64,000 bases of DNA from Rhodopseudomonas telluris (GTDB lineage Bacteria > Pseudomonadota > Alphaproteobacteria > Rhizobiales > Xanthobacteraceae): assembly GCF_042432815.1 (NCBI RefSeq), contig NZ_JBHLWM010000008.1:62001-126000 (forward strand), in the 5' to 3' direction. A program made the translations under genes and the position numbers. Numbering within the stretch: position 1 is the stretch's first letter; each line of letters opens with the position of its first letter. Shown here piece after piece: positions 44,000 through 53,385 of the stretch. The notes under the pieces were generated by a model. That model was not told the DNA's origin and made no database searches. It worked only from the letters and a program-made list of their open reading frames with translations.

Positions 44000-45987
44000 C
44001 GATGGCACAGATGCTGAAACCCACTCCCTTCACCAAAGTCCTGATCGCCAACCGCGGCGAGATCGCGCTACGCGTGATGCGCACCGCGCGCCGCATGGGC
44101 TACGGCGTCGTCGCGGTGTATTCGACCGCCGACGCCGACTCCGCGCATGTCCGCGAAGCGGACGAAGCCGTGGCGATCGGCGGCGCGCAGCCGTCCGAAT
44201 CGTATCTCAACATCCCGGTGCTGATCGAAGCCGCGAAGATCGCTGGCGCTGACGCCGTGCATCCTGGCTACGGCTTCCTGGCCGAGAATGAGGATTTCGC
44301 CGCGGCGTGCCGCGATGCCGGGCTGGTGTTCATCGGTCCGTCCGCGGAGTCGATCGCCGCGATGGGCAACAAGGCGGGCGCCAAGGAGATCATGCTGAAG
44401 GCGGGCGTGCCTTGCGTGCCCGGTTATCAGGGCGCCGACCAGAGCGATGCCGCGATGATCGCGGAAGCCGGCAAGATCGGCTTCCCGGTGATGATCAAGG
44501 CCGTGGCGGGCGGCGGCGGCCGCGGCATGCGGCTCGTGACGGACGCCGCGGCGCTGCCCGACGCGCTTCGCAGCGCGCGCTCCGAGGCGCAGAGCGCGTT
44601 CGGCGATCCTACCGTGATCCTGGAGCGCGCGATCATGGAGCCGCGCCATATCGAGATCCAGGTGTTCGGCGATCGCTACGGTCACGCCATCCATCTCGGC
44701 GAGCGGGACTGCTCGGTGCAGCGCCGGCATCAAAAGGTGATCGAGGAGGCGCCGTCCCCGGCTGTCTCCGAGGCGCTGCGCGAACAGATGGGCGTGGTGG
44801 CAGTGAACGCCGTCAAGGCCATCGGCTACGAGGGCGCCGGCACGCTGGAGTTCCTGCTCGACGCGCAGGGCCAGTTCTACTTCATGGAAATGAATACCCG
44901 GCTGCAGGTCGAGCATCCGGTCACCGAAGCGATCACAGGGCTCGATTTGGTCGAGCTGCAGCTGCGCATTGCCGCTGGCGAGCCATTGCCGCTGCGGCAG
45001 GATGACGTGACGTTCGAGGGCCATGCCATCGAGGTGCGGCTGTGTTCGGAGGATGCCGACAAGGACTTCATGCCGCAATCAGGCACGATGTCCGTTTGGC
45101 GGATGCCCGGCGAGCTGCGCGTCGAGCATGCGCTGCAGTCCGGTTCGCAGATCTCCCCCTATTACGACTCGATGATCGCCAAGATCATCGCGGTCGGCGC
45201 CAGCCGGGAGGAGGCACGGCGCAAGTTGGTGCACGGACTGGATAAGACCGTTGCGTTCGGTGTCGCTACCAATCGCGGCTTCCTGGCGGCGTGTCTTCGT
45301 CACGACGTGTTCGCGCGAGGCGAAGCGACGACGGCGTTCATCGCGCAGAATCGTGACGCACTGACGCGCGCGTTGCCGGAGGACGCGGTGCCGGCTTGGG
45401 CAGTGGCGTCGCTGCTGCTCTATGTCACCGATCCGCACGCGCATCCGCATCGCGCCGGTCGCTCGCTGGCCGCTTCGTTCCCGACCTTGCTCCGGTTCGA
45501 GCTCGACGGCACGGAGCAGAGCTGCGAAGTATTGCGCGAGCGCGACGGCCGCTACGTGACGGTCCATGACGGCAGCCGCATCGGCTTCGCGATCGAGGCG
45601 CTGAGCGCCGACAGTATCCGCTTCCAGGCCGAGGACTTCAGCGAGTCGGCCGTCTATCACCGCGAGGGCGAGCGGCTGCTCGTGCAACGGCTCGGCGTGC
45701 AGAACAGTATTGTCGATCTGACCCGGGCGGCGCCGCAAAGCGCGGCACGCGGTGGTGGTGACGGCAAGCTGCGCGCGGCGCTGAATGGCCGCGTCGTCGC
45801 CGTGCTGGTGAAGCCCGGCGATCGGGTCGAGGCCGGCCAACCGGTGCTGACGCTCGAGGCGATGAAGATGGAGCACGTGCATCTGGCGCCGGTCTCGGGC
45901 ATTGTGGCGATAGACGTGAGCGAAGGCGAGCAGGTGACCACCGGCCGCATCGTCGCGCAGATCGAAGTTGCGCAGCAGCAAGTATGA
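43996..45987 (+). CDS. Acyl-CoA carboxylase, biotin-containing alpha subunit
   Basis: The product has 663 residues from the ATG at 43996. Biotin carboxylase domain (KVLIANRGEIALRVMRTARR, HPGYGFLAEN, AGGGGRGMR, EMNTRLQVEHPVTE), then the BT linker, and the C-terminal biotinyl domain with K624 in LEAMKMEHV. It is coupled to the beta subunit by the 4-bp overlap. Together they form a cytoplasmic biotin-dependent carboxylase; the acyl-CoA is uncertain. Confidence 0.94.
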   Translation: MTMAQMLKPTPFTKVLIANRGEIALRVMRTARRMGYGVVAVYSTADADSAHVREADEAVAIGGAQPSESYLNIPVLIEAAKIAGADAVHPGYGFLAENEDFAAACRDAGLVFIGPSAESIAAMGNKAGAKEIMLKAGVPCVPGYQGADQSDAAMIAEAGKIGFPVMIKAVAGGGGRGMRLVTDAAALPDALRSARSEAQSAFGDPTVILERAIMEPRHIEIQVFGDRYGHAIHLGERDCSVQRRHQKVIEEAPSPAVSEALREQMGVVAVNAVKAIGYEGAGTLEFLLDAQGQFYFMEMNTRLQVEHPVTEAITGLDLVELQLRIAAGEPLPLRQDDVTFEGHAIEVRLCSEDADKDFMPQSGTMSVWRMPGELRVEHALQSGSQISPYYDSMIAKIIAVGASREEARRKLVHGLDKTVAFGVATNRGFLAACLRHDVFARGEATTAFIAQNRDALTRALPEDAVPAWAVASLLLYVTDPHAHPHRAGRSLAASFPTLLRFELDGTEQSCEVLRERDGRYVTVHDGSRIGFAIEALSADSIRFQAEDFSESAVYHREGERLLVQRLGVQNSIVDLTRAAPQSAARGGGDGKLRAALNGRVVAVLVKPGDRVEAGQPVLTLEAMKMEHVHLAPVSGIVAIDVSEGEQVTTGRIVAQIEVAQQQV

Positions 45988-45998
45988 ACAATTGACCC

Positions 45999-46080
45999 GT
46001 CATTGCGAGCGAAGCGAAGCAATCCAGCATCTACGTGAACTGAGCTGGATTGTTTCACCGTTTCGCTCCTCGCAACGACG
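45999..46080. repeat. Intergenic inverted repeat, family A copy 3
   Basis: GTCATTGCGAGCGAAGCGAAGC...AATCCAG against CTGGATTG...TTTCGCTCCTCGCAACGACG. Its end lies 21 bp before the enoyl-CoA hydratase start. Confidence 0.85.
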
Positions 46081-46101
46081 AGACTTGAGGACAGGTCGAC
46101 C

Positions 46102-46881
46102 ATGAGCAATGAGACTGTGATCATCGAGAAGCGCGATCAGGCGCTGTGGATCACCATCAACCGCCCCGACAAGCGCAACGCCATCAACGCCGGCGTAGTC
46201 GAGGGTATCACTCGCGGTTGGAAGCAGGCACACGACGATCCGTCGGTGCGCGTGATCGTGCTCACTGGCGCTGGCGACAAGGCATTCTGCGCCGGAGCCG
46301 ACCTGCAATCGACCGGGGCGGCGTTCTCGTTCGATTTCTCCAAGCCGAATGTCGACTATGCCGACCTGCTGCGGCTGGCGCAGAATTCAACCAAGCCGTC
46401 GATCGCCCGCGTCAACGGCACCTGCATGGCCGGCGGCATGGGCTTGTTGTGCATGACCGATATGGCGATTGCCGCCGACAATGTGCAGTTCGGTCTGCCG
46501 GAAGTGAAAGTGGGCGTGTTCCCCATGCAGGTGATGAGCCTGTTGCAAGACATCGCTCCACGCCGGCTGATCGCGGAGTGGTCGCTGACCGGCGAGCCGT
46601 TCGATGCGGCTGCTGCTCGTGATGCCGGCCTGCTCAACTACGTCGTGCCGGCGCCCGAGCTCGACGTCAAGGTCGAGTGGCTGGTGAAGCGGCTCACCGA
46701 CAAATCGCCGACCGCAATTCGTCGCGGCAAGTACGCGATGCGGGCGATAGCTGCGATGTCGTTCGACGAAAGCATCGCCTACACCGAAAGCCAGATCGCG
46801 CTGCTGGCGATGACAGAGGATGCGAAGGAAGGGCTGAAGGCGTTCGCCGAGAAGCGCAAGCCGGTGTGGCCGGGGAGGTAG
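46102..46881 (+). CDS. Enoyl-CoA hydratase/isomerase family protein
   Basis: The product has 259 residues. A crotonase fold with the acyl-binding segment RPDKRNAINAG and oxyanion glycines (GDKAFCAGADLQS, MAGGMGLLCMTD). Some normal hydratase Glu pairs are not obvious, so isomerase or lyase activity is possible. It is the hydration step expected after the carboxylase in terpenoid or leucine-type pathways. Shine-Dalgarno GAGGACAG precedes the ATG. Confidence 0.88.
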   Translation: MSNETVIIEKRDQALWITINRPDKRNAINAGVVEGITRGWKQAHDDPSVRVIVLTGAGDKAFCAGADLQSTGAAFSFDFSKPNVDYADLLRLAQNSTKPSIARVNGTCMAGGMGLLCMTDMAIAADNVQFGLPEVKVGVFPMQVMSLLQDIAPRRLIAEWSLTGEPFDAAAARDAGLLNYVVPAPELDVKVEWLVKRLTDKSPTAIRRGKYAMRAIAAMSFDESIAYTESQIALLAMTEDAKEGLKAFAEKRKPVWPGR

Positions 46882-46920
46882 GGCGCCCGAAGTGGGATCT
46901 CCGGGGCGCGACCTGTCGGT

Positions 46921-47068
46921 CGTCGTTCCGTTTCGCCCCGTCGTGAGCGAACCCGAAATCCATAACCCCCTGTGATGCTTGTGGCGCGGGGCGGCGGACG
47001 CTTCGCGGTCGGACGAGAAGACAGGGATTATGGATTGCGGGTTCGCGTTGCGCGCGCCCCGGAATGAC
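46921..47068. repeat. Intergenic inverted repeat, family B copy 3 (degenerate)
   Basis: The right half is well kept (GGGATTATGGATTGCGGGTTCGCG, CGCCCCGGAATGAC). The left half is diverged (CGTTCCGTTTCGCCCCG, GAACCCGAAATCCATAA). It carries an extra ~40-bp GC-rich insert compared with B1 and B2. Confidence 0.75.
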
Positions 47069-47139
47069 TCATTGAGAGTATGACGACCTAACAGCTACGC
47101 CGCAGACAAGCGGCGGGCGCGACGTGAGGGAAGTTTGCG

Positions 47140-48681
47140 ATGTTGGCATCCGAGATGATCCGGCGCGGCGCGATCTATCACGGCCCGAAGACGGCGGTGA
47201 TGTTCGGCGACCAGCGCATGACCTTTACTGAAGTCGACTTGCTGTCGAACCGCATCGCCAACGTCTTGGTTGAGACGCTGAAGCTCGATGTCGGCCGCCG
47301 CGTCGGGTTGTTGCTGAACAATTCGATTTACACGGTGCCGCTGGATTTCGGCTTCGTCAAATCGCGGCTGTCGCGCGTGCCGCTCAATTCGCGGCTGTCG
47401 TTGACCGAGCAGCAACAGATGCTCGAAGGCGCGGGTGTGGATACGCTGATCCACGGCACCGATCTGACGGACCGCGCCCGGGAAATCGCAAAGGCGATGC
47501 AGGGCCTGAAGCTGATCAGCATCGGCGACACGACCGATCCGAACGATCTCCTGCAGCTCGCTCAAGCGGGCTCGGATGCGCCGCCGTCGCGCCGGCCGGA
47601 GCCGGACGATGTCGTGATCACCATCTTCACCTCCGGCACCACCGGCAAGCTGAAGGCGGTCGAGCATACCCAGGCGAGCTGGGCCGCAATGGCCACCAAT
47701 GTGCTGATCAATCTGGAGGTCGGTGAGGGCGACGTGATGCTGCACGCGGCCTCGATGATCCATGCGTCCGGATGCTTTATCGTGCCGTACTGGCTGCGCG
47801 GCGGCGTCGCAGCGGTGCTGCCGGGCTTCACGCCGGCGAGCTATCTCGACGCGGTGGAGCGCTGGAAGCCCACCGCACTGAATCTGGTGCCGACCATGAT
47901 CGGCATGCTGCTCGATCATCCCGGTAACGAGCAGGCGGATTTCTCCTCGGTGAAAAGCATCATCTACGGCGCCTCGCCGATGCCGCGGCCGGTGATGCTG
48001 CGGGCTCTGAAGCTGTGGGGGCCGCGCTTCGCGCAATATTACGGCCAGTCGGAAGCGCCGATCTTCATCACAAACCTCACGCAGCAGGATCACGTCGGAC
48101 CGAAGGCCGAACAGCGGCTGGCATCCTGCGGCCGGCCGTCGATCGATTGCGAGATCAAGCTCGTGAACGAAGAGGGCGACGAGGTCGCGCCGGGCGAAGC
48201 GGGAGAGATCGCGCTGCGTGCCCCGTTCGCGATGAAGGGATACTACAACGCGCCGGACCTGAATGCGCAGATGTTTCTGCCGGACGGCTGGCTCCGCACC
48301 CGCGACGTCGGCCGCTTCGACGCCGATGGCTATCTGTATCTCGTCGATCGGACCTCGGACATGATCGTCTCGGGCGGCTACAACGTCTATCCGCGCGAGG
48401 TCGAGGATGCATTGGCGGCGCATCCGGCGGTGCGCGAGGTCGTAGTGGTGGGGCTGCCGGACGACAAATGGGGCGAGAGCGTCGCGGCCTTCGTGGCGCT
48501 GCGCGCGGGCGCCAGCGCCGAGGAGGCCGAACTCATCGCCTTCGCCCGCGAGCGGGTGGCCACCTACAAGGTCCCCAAACAGGTGCGCTTCATTGATGAA
48601 GTGCCGAAAAGCCCGGTCGGCAAGCTGCTGCGCCGCGCGGTGCGCGATCCGTTCTGGCAGGGACGCGAGCGGAAGATTTGA
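47140..48681 (+). CDS. AMP-dependent acyl-CoA synthetase, second copy
   Basis: The product has 513 residues. IFTSGTTGKLKAVEH is the adenylate-binding loop; YYGQSEAPIF, RTRDVGRFD, DMIVSGGYNVYP and catalytic Lys in SPVGKLLRR follow. It differs enough from the first synthetase to have a separate substrate. It is the last gene of the plus-strand acyl-CoA cluster and converges with the serine hydrolase gene. Confidence 0.92.
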   Translation: MLASEMIRRGAIYHGPKTAVMFGDQRMTFTEVDLLSNRIANVLVETLKLDVGRRVGLLLNNSIYTVPLDFGFVKSRLSRVPLNSRLSLTEQQQMLEGAGVDTLIHGTDLTDRAREIAKAMQGLKLISIGDTTDPNDLLQLAQAGSDAPPSRRPEPDDVVITIFTSGTTGKLKAVEHTQASWAAMATNVLINLEVGEGDVMLHAASMIHASGCFIVPYWLRGGVAAVLPGFTPASYLDAVERWKPTALNLVPTMIGMLLDHPGNEQADFSSVKSIIYGASPMPRPVMLRALKLWGPRFAQYYGQSEAPIFITNLTQQDHVGPKAEQRLASCGRPSIDCEIKLVNEEGDEVAPGEAGEIALRAPFAMKGYYNAPDLNAQMFLPDGWLRTRDVGRFDADGYLYLVDRTSDMIVSGGYNVYPREVEDALAAHPAVREVVVVGLPDDKWGESVAAFVALRAGASAEEAELIAFARERVATYKVPKQVRFIDEVPKSPVGKLLRRAVRDPFWQGRERKI

Positions 48682-48714
48682 TCGCGGGCTTAGACTGCGC
48701 TGAGCCTCTTTTGT

Positions 48715-48864
48715 GTCATTCCGGGGCGCGCCTCTTGGCGCGAACCCGGAATCCATAATCCCTGCATTGGCAATGAGGCACTGCGTTCGCTGCGGCCGTG
48801 TTTCACACCAGCACAGGGAGTATGGATTCCGGGCTCGCTCGCTGCGCGAGCGCCCCGGAATGAC
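48715..48864. repeat. Intergenic inverted repeat, family B copy 4
   Basis: GTCATTCCGGGGCGCG...CGAACCCGGAATCCATAATCCCTG pairs with the right side TATGGATTCCGGGCTCG...CGCCCCGGAATGAC. It is the best-preserved B copy, lying between convergent genes, where it may act as a bidirectional terminator. Confidence 0.85.
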
Positions 48865-48887
48865 GATGTCGAGGACTGAGCTGGCGG

Positions 48888-50150
48888 CTACACATTGCTC
48901 TCCGTCATCGCGCCATAGACCAGCGTGCGGAGTTCGCGGCGGATCGGGTAGGCGCTCGAGGGCAGCAGCTGGGTCATGAAGATGGTGATCAGTTCCTCGG
49001 CCGGGTCGATCCAGAACGCCGTCGACGCCGCGCCGCCCCAGTAATATTCGCCGACGCTGCCGGGCAGCAGTGTCTGGGCCGGGTTCATGTTCACCGCGAA
49101 GCCGAGGCCGAAACCGATGCCGGCATTGGTGGCTTCGCTGAACATCGAACGCGACATCTCGGTGAGGTCGCGGTTGCCGGGCAAATGATTGGTGGTCATC
49201 AGCTTCAGCGTCTTCGGGCCGAGCAGGCGGACGCCGTCCAGCTCGCCGCCGTTCAGCAGCGCGCAGCAGAAGGTCAGGTAGTCGTCGATGGTCGAGACCA
49301 GACCGCCGCCGCCGGAGATCAGATCGGGCGGAGCCAGGAAGCTGGACGTGGTGGGATCATCCGAGAGCTGCATGCCGCCTTTGCCGTCTGCGGAGTAGCA
49401 GGCAGCAAGGCGATGCGCCTTGGCCGTTGGAACATAAAAGTCGGTGTCGGCCATGCCGAGCGGGTCGAGGATGCGCTGCTTGACGAACTGCTCGAACGGC
49501 ATGCCGCTGATCTTCTGGACGATATAGCCGACGACGTCGGTCGAGACCGAGTAATTCCAGGCCTCGCCGGGCGAGAACTCCAGCGGAATTCTGGCAAGAT
49601 CCGCGATCCAGGAATCGAGCGTGCCGGCCTTTTCGAAGGCGCCGATGCCTTTTTCCCGATAGGCCGCGTCGACATTTGTGCGGCTCTGAAAGCCGTAGGT
49701 CAGACCGGATGTATGCCGCAGCAGGTCGACCACCTGCATCGGCCGCGCCGGCGGCTTGGTCAGGAACGCCGGCGCGACGCCAGCCTGAAATACGCCGAGA
49801 TTGGCCCATTCGGGAATGTACTTCGCGACCGGATCGTCGAGCTGAACGCGGCCCTCCTCGAACAGCATCATCAGCGCTACCGATGTAATCGGCTTGGTCA
49901 TCGAATAGATACGGAAGATCGTGTCGTCCTTGATCGGGACGTTGCGCTCGCGGTCGGCATGGCCGAGCGAGGAGCGATAGGCGATCTGGCCGCGGCGATA
50001 GACAAGCGTCTGGGTGCCGGCCAGCTTGCCCGGGCCGACATAGACCCGCTGCAAATGATCGTCGATCCGCCGAAGCGCCTTCTCGGAAAAGCCGGCGCTG
50101 GCGGCCGAACTGCTGGAGGCAGCGCGAGGGGACTGGGCGTGGACCGGCAT
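48888..50150 (-). CDS. Serine hydrolase, class C beta-lactamase/esterase family
   Basis: The product has 420 residues from ATG 50150. Nucleophile motif S83-M-T-K86, Tyr motif WNYSVSTDVVG, and a late WGGAAST. This family includes esterases such as EstB and lovastatin-type enzymes; no true beta-lactamase signature is claimed. The N-terminus is Ser/Ala rich without a clear hydrophobic core, so export is unproven. The longer reading upstream is not supported. It is divergent from the dioxygenase gene. Confidence 0.88.
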   Translation of the reverse strand: MPVHAQSPRAASSSSAASAGFSEKALRRIDDHLQRVYVGPGKLAGTQTLVYRRGQIAYRSSLGHADRERNVPIKDDTIFRIYSMTKPITSVALMMLFEEGRVQLDDPVAKYIPEWANLGVFQAGVAPAFLTKPPARPMQVVDLLRHTSGLTYGFQSRTNVDAAYREKGIGAFEKAGTLDSWIADLARIPLEFSPGEAWNYSVSTDVVGYIVQKISGMPFEQFVKQRILDPLGMADTDFYVPTAKAHRLAACYSADGKGGMQLSDDPTTSSFLAPPDLISGGGGLVSTIDDYLTFCCALLNGGELDGVRLLGPKTLKLMTTNHLPGNRDLTEMSRSMFSEATNAGIGFGLGFAVNMNPAQTLLPGSVGEYYWGGAASTAFWIDPAEELITIFMTQLLPSSAYPIRRELRTLVYGAMTESNV

Positions 50151-50411
50151 GAGGCACTCCGTCTGGACAACAGCAAGGCCGGGTGAGCCAGCGGCGCAGT
50201 CGCCTTTCGCCCGGTTCCACAACTCTGGATAAAGGAAAAGTCGCCGCCGTTCTATCTTGGGGCGCTGGCTCCGTGGTGAATCTGTGCGATTTTGAGCATA
50301 CGCGCTGGGCGGTCCGCAATGAATCTCCGCGCAGACCGGTCTGCAAGTCACGCGCTTATCACATTGGAACACTTGGTGTAGCGTCCCGCCGTTGCCAACC
50401 GGGAATGGAAG

Positions 50412-51320
50412 ATGCCTCAATTCGACGAGACCGAGCTGACCGAAGCGGTCGTCGCAAGCTTCGACGAGACGCCTGATCCGCGGCTGAAGCACCTGATGCG
50501 CGAACTGGTCCGCTCGCTCCACGACTACGTTCGGCGGACGGGGCTAACCTTCGAGGAATGGCAGAAGGCGATCGATTTCCTCACCCGGACCGGCCAGAAG
50601 TGTACGCCGAGCCGGCAGGAGTTCATTCTGCTGTCCGACGTGCTCGGCGTCTCGATGCTGGTCGATGCCGTGAACCATCGTGAACGCGACGGCGCCACCC
50701 AGACCACCGTGCTCGGTCCGTTCTATGTCGGCGAACACAAGCCGATGCCGAACGGCGCGGACATTTCCGAAGGTGTCGAGGGTGAGCGGATGTACGTGCA
50801 GTGCCGCGTCGTCGACATCAGCGGCCAGCCGCTGGCCGGCGTTCCGGTCGACGTCTGGCATGCCGATGATGACGGCTTCTACGATTCGCAAAAGCCTTCT
50901 TACGCCGAAGCCGGCCCGTCGCTGCGCGCGAAGTTCGTCACGGACACCGAGGGCCAATTTGCATTCCGCACGATCCTGCCGTGCAGCTATCCGATCCCGA
51001 TCGACGGACCGGTCGGTGAATTGATCCTTGCGGCGCAGCGTCATCCGATGCGGCCTGCGCATGTCCATTTCCTGGTGAATGCGCCGGGCTACGAGCCGCT
51101 GATCACCCACGTGTTCATCGAGGGCGACAAATATCTCGAGAGCGATGTGGTGTTTGGCGTCAAGGACGACTTGGTGTCCAGCATCGAACTGCGCAATGAT
51201 GCGGTGATGCCCGATGGCCGCGAGGCCCCTGGTCCGTGGCACCTGATGACGTACGAATTCCGATTGAAGCCGGGCAGGGGTGCCGCACCGCGGCCGATGC
51301 TGGCGGTTGCGGCGGAATAA
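50412..51320 (+). CDS. Intradiol ring-cleavage dioxygenase (hydroxyquinol/catechol 1,2-type)
   Basis: Opens an ortho-dihydroxy aromatic ring. The product has 302 residues. An N-terminal dimerisation domain of the catechol/hydroxyquinol type precedes the catalytic core. Fe(III) ligands fit Y157 (GFYDSQ), Y193 (CSYPIP), H217 and H219 (RPAHVHF). GPFYVGEHKPMPNGADIS and the length fit hydroxyquinol 1,2-dioxygenase. It is followed by an aldo/keto reductase and a transporter; no maleylacetate reductase gene is present in the window. Confidence 0.88.
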   Translation: MPQFDETELTEAVVASFDETPDPRLKHLMRELVRSLHDYVRRTGLTFEEWQKAIDFLTRTGQKCTPSRQEFILLSDVLGVSMLVDAVNHRERDGATQTTVLGPFYVGEHKPMPNGADISEGVEGERMYVQCRVVDISGQPLAGVPVDVWHADDDGFYDSQKPSYAEAGPSLRAKFVTDTEGQFAFRTILPCSYPIPIDGPVGELILAAQRHPMRPAHVHFLVNAPGYEPLITHVFIEGDKYLESDVVFGVKDDLVSSIELRNDAVMPDGREAPGPWHLMTYEFRLKPGRGAAPRPMLAVAAE

Positions 51321-51328
51321 CAGCGGAG

Positions 51329-52180
51329 ATGGTCGTGAGCGGGGACACGCGCAGCTTCGGTCCGGCCGGGCCGAAGATCGCTCCGATCGGCCAGGGTACC
51401 TGGCACATCGATCGCGGGGACCGCGCGTCGGCGATCGCCGCGCTGCGCCGCGGGCTTGACCTCGGCATGACTCACATCGACACCGCCGAGATGTATGGCG
51501 ACGCCGAGCCGCTGGTCGCGGAAGCGATCGCGGGCCGGCGCGACGAGGTGTTTCTCGTCTCCAAGGTGCTGCCGAGCAACGCCTCGCGCAGCGGCACGAT
51601 CTCGGCCTGCGACCGCTCGCTGCAGCGGCTGAAGACCGACCGGCTGGATTGCTACCTGCTGCACTGGCGCGGGCAGTATCGGCTGGCCGACACCGTCGCG
51701 GCGTTCGAGAAACTGGTTGCGGCCGGCAAGATCCTATCTTGGGGCGTCAGCAATTTCGACGCCGGCGACCTGCAGGAACTGCTCAAGATTGCCGGCCCCG
51801 GCAAGATCGCCTGCAACCAGGTTCTTTATCATCTGCACGAGCGGGTGATCGAGCACGCGGTGATCCCATGGTGCGAAGCGCACGGCGTCGCGGTGACGGC
51901 CTACTCGCCATTCGGACACGATGAATTTCCCGCGCCGCAGAGCGTGGAGGGGCGGGTGCTCCAGAGCATCGCCGACCGCCACGGCGCGACGCCGCGCCAG
52001 GTGGCGCTGGCGTTTCTGATCCGCCGACCATCGGTTTTCGCGATCCCCAAGGCCGCCGATCCAGCCCATGCGGCGGACAACGCCGAGGCCGGGACGCTGC
52101 GTCTGTCCGACGATGATCTTGCGGCCATCGACGAGGCGTTTCCTCGTGGACCCGAGCCCGCCAGCCTGCCGATGCTGTGA
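51329..52180 (+). CDS. Aldo/keto reductase
   Basis: The product has about 283 residues from ATG 51329, 8 bp after the dioxygenase. Catalytic set: Asp and Tyr in DTAEMYGDAE, Lys in VSKVLPSN, His in CYLLHWRG. C-terminal NADPH-binding part (IPKAADPAHAADN) is intact. The longer reading overlaps the dioxygenase and is rejected. The substrate is unknown; reduction of an aldehyde or ketone from the aromatic pathway is a guess. Confidence 0.88.
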   Translation: MVVSGDTRSFGPAGPKIAPIGQGTWHIDRGDRASAIAALRRGLDLGMTHIDTAEMYGDAEPLVAEAIAGRRDEVFLVSKVLPSNASRSGTISACDRSLQRLKTDRLDCYLLHWRGQYRLADTVAAFEKLVAAGKILSWGVSNFDAGDLQELLKIAGPGKIACNQVLYHLHERVIEHAVIPWCEAHGVAVTAYSPFGHDEFPAPQSVEGRVLQSIADRHGATPRQVALAFLIRRPSVFAIPKAADPAHAADNAEAGTLRLSDDDLAAIDEAFPRGPEPASLPML

Positions 52181-52327
52181 CCGGCCACCCTGGCGGCCCG
52201 ATGCATAGCCGAGTCCTGAATTCCGGTGTTGCGCGGCCGCTGCGAACATCGTTTTGTCGGATTGTTAGTTGAAAGGCTCGGCCGCGCGCGGCCTCCCCCA
52301 ACTCCTTTTCATTGCACTGCTGAACAC

Positions 52328-53278
52328 GTGACCATCACCTCGCCATCCGTGACCGACGCCGGCCGCCGTCTCACCCAGCGCCACGCCGACCACCCGCTGC
52401 GCGGCATCGGGCTGATCATCGTGTCCACGGTGTTCCTCGCCTGTTCGGACACCATGGCGAAGTATCTCGGGCGCACCCTCCCGCCGATTGAAATCGGCTG
52501 GATCCGCTTCCTGGTGTTCGTGCTGATCATGGCGCCGGTGGTGCTGATGTCGTCCTCGGCGTCGCTGCTGCGTTCGGTGCGGCCGAAGCTGCAGGTGCTG
52601 CGCGCACTGGCGCTGGTCGCGTCTTCCGTCCTGTTCATCAGCGGCCTGCAGTTCCTGCCGATCGCCGAGGCTTCGGCGACCTCTTTTGTGGCCCCGCTGT
52701 TCGTCACCGCGCTGTCGATCATCGTGCTCGGCGAGACCATCGGTGTCCGCCGCTGGATCGCCGCGGTGGTCGGTCTGATCGGGGTGCTGATCGTGATCCG
52801 GCCGGGCTCGGCAGCGTTCGATCCGGCCGTGATCTTTCCGATCTTGTCGGCGTTGGCCTGGGCCGTGACGTTGACGCTGACGCGGATGATCAGCGGAGCC
52901 GATCGCGCCATCGTCACCATGACGTTCTCCGCGCTGGTCGGCTTCGTGGCGCTCAGTGCTCTTGTGCCGTTCGTCTGGGTGACGCCGAGCTGGCACGACA
53001 TCATGATCGGCGTCCTGGTCGGGCTCGCCTCGACCATGGGGCAGTGGATCGTGGTGCTGGCCTATCGCTACGCCGACGCGTCCGTCCTGGCGCCGTTCAC
53101 CTACAGCCAGCTCGTCTGGGTCACTTTCCTGGGCTACGGCCTGTTTGGCGAAATCCCGGACGTCTGGACCTTTGTTGGCGCCGCCGTGATCATTGCCAGC
53201 GGCATCTACATCGCCCACCGCGAACGCATCCGCCGCAAGCAGCCGCCGGTGCCGGCGGAGCCGTATCCGAGCCCTTGA
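52328..53278 (+). CDS. EamA/DMT-family transporter
   Basis: The product has about 316 residues from GTG 52328. Ten transmembrane segments form two EamA repeats (first with TMAKYLGRTLPPIEIGWIR, second with LAWAVTLTLTRMISG and LAPFTYSQLVW). It likely exports a small metabolite. It lies 147 bp past the reductase and may be a separate unit. The upstream extension lacks hydrophobic character and is not used. Confidence 0.85.
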   Translation: MTITSPSVTDAGRRLTQRHADHPLRGIGLIIVSTVFLACSDTMAKYLGRTLPPIEIGWIRFLVFVLIMAPVVLMSSSASLLRSVRPKLQVLRALALVASSVLFISGLQFLPIAEASATSFVAPLFVTALSIIVLGETIGVRRWIAAVVGLIGVLIVIRPGSAAFDPAVIFPILSALAWAVTLTLTRMISGADRAIVTMTFSALVGFVALSALVPFVWVTPSWHDIMIGVLVGLASTMGQWIVVLAYRYADASVLAPFTYSQLVWVTFLGYGLFGEIPDVWTFVGAAVIIASGIYIAHRERIRRKQPPVPAEPYPSP

Positions 53279-53286
53279 GCCACGAT

Positions 53287-53372
53287 CCCCGTCATTGCGA
53301 GGAGCGCGCGACGAAGCAATCCAGATGCAGTGCACTAAGCTGGATTGCTTCGCTGCGCTCGCAATGACGGGG
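53287..53372. repeat. Intergenic inverted repeat, family A copy 4
   Basis: CCCCGTCATTGCGAGGAGCG...AATCCAG against CTGGATTGCTTCG...GCTCGCAATGACGGGG. Near-perfect arms. It occupies the gap between the convergent EamA and Lrp genes. Confidence 0.88.
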
Positions 53373-53385
53373 AGAGCTTGTTGCC

